From an uncultured Clostridium sp. (lineage in GTDB: Bacteria; Bacillota; Clostridia; Clostridiales; Clostridiaceae): a DNA stretch of 64,000 nucleotides. Location: contig NZ_CAAGHK010000090.1 in the NCBI RefSeq assembly GCF_900769625.1, positions 1 through 64,000 on the forward strand, in the 5' to 3' direction. The notes beneath the pieces are model-generated. The model had not been told where the DNA came from and ran no database searches. It saw nothing but the letters and a program-made list of their open reading frames with translations. Position numbers and translations under genes: made by a program. Positions 62,307 to 64,000 of this stretch are shown piece by piece. Positions within the stretch are counted from its first letter, which is position 1. The number at the start of each line of letters is the position of its first letter.

Positions 62307-64000
62307 GTGAAGAAAAATAATTTTATAGACAGGGGGAAAACAAGAAAAAGACTGTCTTATGTTGCGGCAATGATGATATTTGTTTTTACAGTGCTTATAA
62401 TGAGGCTCTCATATATAATGATTGTCAAGGCACCTGATTATTCAAAAAGAGCTGAAGAACAGTGGACAAGTGAAGTTAAAATTGATGCTATAAGGGGCAA
62501 GATATTAGATCGAAATGGAAAGGAACTTGCTGTATCTGCTAATGTGTACAGAGTTGATTTTGACTTGAATTCAATAAAGACATATTTAAGAGCTAATCTC
62601 AGCAGCCTCACAGATCAGGATATAGAGCAGAGAAAAAGTGCAGGAATTCCACTTCCTACAGAGGAACAGGGAATAACAACTGATGATATAGCACCGGCAA
62701 TTGCAAATGCACTTAATCTTGATAAGCAGGATGTAAAAAAGAAACTTGAAACAAAACTTCCAAGTGGTGCCGATGCAGGATCAGCAACACTTATAAGAAG
62801 AATTACCAAGGAAGAAGCTGATAAAGTTAATGCTTTGAAGATAAGAGGAGTTTTGGTGTCTCCTGATACTAAGAGATATTATCCTAATAATAATTTTTTA
62901 TCTCATGTGCTTGGAAGTACCAATAGTGATGGTGTAGGACTTACGGGTGTTGAACTTCAATATAACTCATATCTAGCTGGTACACCAGGAATGAAAATAA
63001 CAGAACTTGAAAAAAGTAATACAGATTACCCATATACAATATCAAAATTTACTTCTCCTCAGAATGGAAAGGATGTTGCACTAACAATTGATGAAAATAT
63101 TCAGGCTTTTGCTGAAAAAGTAGCACAGCAGGTATATGATGAAAATAAGGCTAAGGCAACATCAGTCCTTGTAATGGATCCTAAAACAGGAGAAATACTT
63201 GCTATGTCCAATAAACCTGATTTCAATCCTAATACTCCATTTGAGGGGTATGAGAACTTTGAAGGTAATAATGAAACAGAAAAGACAAATAAAATGTGGA
63301 GGAACAGGCTTGTTAATGATACGTTTGAACCAGGATCAATATTTAAAGTTATAACTGCCATTACAGCTTTAGAAGAAAATACTGTAACTGCGGACACTGA
63401 TTTTTTCTGCGGAGGTTCAATTGCAGTCGGTGGTATTCATCCAAAATGCTGGAAAGCTGGCGGTCATGGAGCACAGAAGTTCCCTGATATAATAAAGAAT
63501 TCATGTAATGTTGCATTTGTACAGCTTGGAGAAATGATTGGTAAAGAAAAGTTATGTGAATATATAAAAAAATTTGGATTTGGAAAAGTAAGTGGTGTGG
63601 ATCTTCCAGGTGAAGCAAAAGGAATAGTCAAAAACGTTGATAAGATAACCGATGCAGATCTTGCAACTATCTCATTTGGTCAGACTAATACTGTAAATTC
63701 AGTCCAGTATATGACTGCATTGAATGCAATTGCAAATGGAGGAACTTTAATTCAGCCACATGTAATGAAAGAAGTCACACATGTTGATGAAAATGGCAAT
63801 ACTGTTGTCGATGAAACTTTTAAAGCAAAGGAAACAACAGTTGCAAGTGCAGAAAAAACAGCAGAACTACGAACATATCTTGAAAGAGTAGTTACTGAAG
63901 GTTCGGGAAAGAGTACTTTTATTGAAGGGTATCATATTGGAGGCAAGACAGGAACAGCTCAAAAAGTTGAAAATGGTAAGTATTCAGGGAAATATATTTC
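62307..64000 (+). CDS. Second SpoVD/FtsI-type penicillin-binding protein (partial, runs off the window)
   Basis: A GTG at 62307 lies 7 bases after TGGAGGAA. The 564 residues present parallel the gene at 59695 almost throughout: membrane helix, EEQWTSEVKIDAIRGKILDR, SIFK of the active site (near codon 343), NSCNVAFVQ, and GGKTGTAQK just before the edge. Differences cluster in the dimerization domain. Whether it also has PASTA domains cannot be seen. It is an old tandem duplication: the two proteins appear to share well over half their residues. One copy may serve division and the other sporulation. Confidence 0.88.
   Translation, partial: MKKNNFIDRGKTRKRLSYVAAMMIFVFTVLIMRLSYIMIVKAPDYSKRAEEQWTSEVKIDAIRGKILDRNGKELAVSANVYRVDFDLNSIKTYLRANLSSLTDQDIEQRKSAGIPLPTEEQGITTDDIAPAIANALNLDKQDVKKKLETKLPSGADAGSATLIRRITKEEADKVNALKIRGVLVSPDTKRYYPNNNFLSHVLGSTNSDGVGLTGVELQYNSYLAGTPGMKITELEKSNTDYPYTISKFTSPQNGKDVALTIDENIQAFAEKVAQQVYDENKAKATSVLVMDPKTGEILAMSNKPDFNPNTPFEGYENFEGNNETEKTNKMWRNRLVNDTFEPGSIFKVITAITALEENTVTADTDFFCGGSIAVGGIHPKCWKAGGHGAQKFPDIIKNSCNVAFVQLGEMIGKEKLCEYIKKFGFGKVSGVDLPGEAKGIVKNVDKITDADLATISFGQTNTVNSVQYMTALNAIANGGTLIQPHVMKEVTHVDENGNTVVDETFKAKETTVASAEKTAELRTYLERVVTEGSGKSTFIEGYHIGGKTGTAQKVENGKYSGKYI

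Noticed and set aside
1..64000. CRISPR arrays, tRNA or rRNA genes, prophage
   Set aside because: No regularly spaced repeats, no cloverleaf-like sequences and no phage structural genes were seen.

Overview
The window looks like chromosomal DNA of a spore-forming Clostridium (sensu stricto, cluster I). The base composition is very AT-rich, genes use strong AGGAGG-type ribosome sites with frequent GTG and TTG starts, there is a spoVD-type penicillin-binding protein in a cell-wall (dcw) cluster, and many short intergenic regions end in strong intrinsic terminators. No tRNA, rRNA or CRISPR array was seen. I cannot name the species from sequence alone.

Layout. 0-13 kb: the 3' end of a group II intron, homoserine dehydrogenase (hom), a ZTP riboswitch with no gene behind it, a large membrane-anchored protein of unknown function, a small zinc-ribbon gene under a long leader hairpin, one copy of a 114-bp dispersed repeat, uridine kinase, an AI-2E family permease, a HAD phosphatase, threonine deaminase (ilvA) and an RsuA-type pseudouridine synthase. 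13-26 kb: a ykkC-class (probably guanidine-I) riboswitch in front of an ACT-domain gene broken by an amber codon, a GntP-type permease, an ABC-F ATPase, a Na+/Ca2+ exchanger, a cation diffusion facilitator, a membrane-anchored alpha-amylase, the second repeat copy, an RluF-type pseudouridine synthase, a GNAT acetyltransferase and a second AI-2E permease. 26-42 kb: tandem paralogues of unknown function, a split ThrE-type threonine/serine exporter, glyA, a rhodanese, a Sel1-repeat protein, a methyltransferase, an aromatic-acid exporter-like protein, an M20 peptidase relic, a small chemoreceptor signalling domain, and a run of envelope proteins (choline-binding repeats, SH3b+3D domain, DUF305-like, K+ channel, L,D-transpeptidase).

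43-57 kb: carbon starvation permease (cstA), a PepF relic, a PAP2 phosphatase, an Lrp regulator, an atypical thioredoxin reductase, and then a compact four-gene operon (49933-56963) encoding three different dynamin-like GTPases and a coiled-coil protein. This operon, bounded by terminators on both sides, is the best candidate for an undescribed system: a multi-component membrane-remodelling machine whose role cannot be read from the sequence. 57-64 kb: the start of the dcw cluster, with a mraZ that carries a stop and a frameshift, then rsmH, an FtsL-like gene and two tandem SpoVD/FtsI-type genes, the second cut by the window edge.

Two themes recur. Regulatory RNAs have been left behind or attached to broken genes (orphan ZTP, ykkC with an ACT pseudogene), and several genes are visibly decaying (mraZ, ACT protein, pepF, M20 peptidase). 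All coordinates and starts were read by eye. Family assignments rest on motifs and remembered family features, not on searches.
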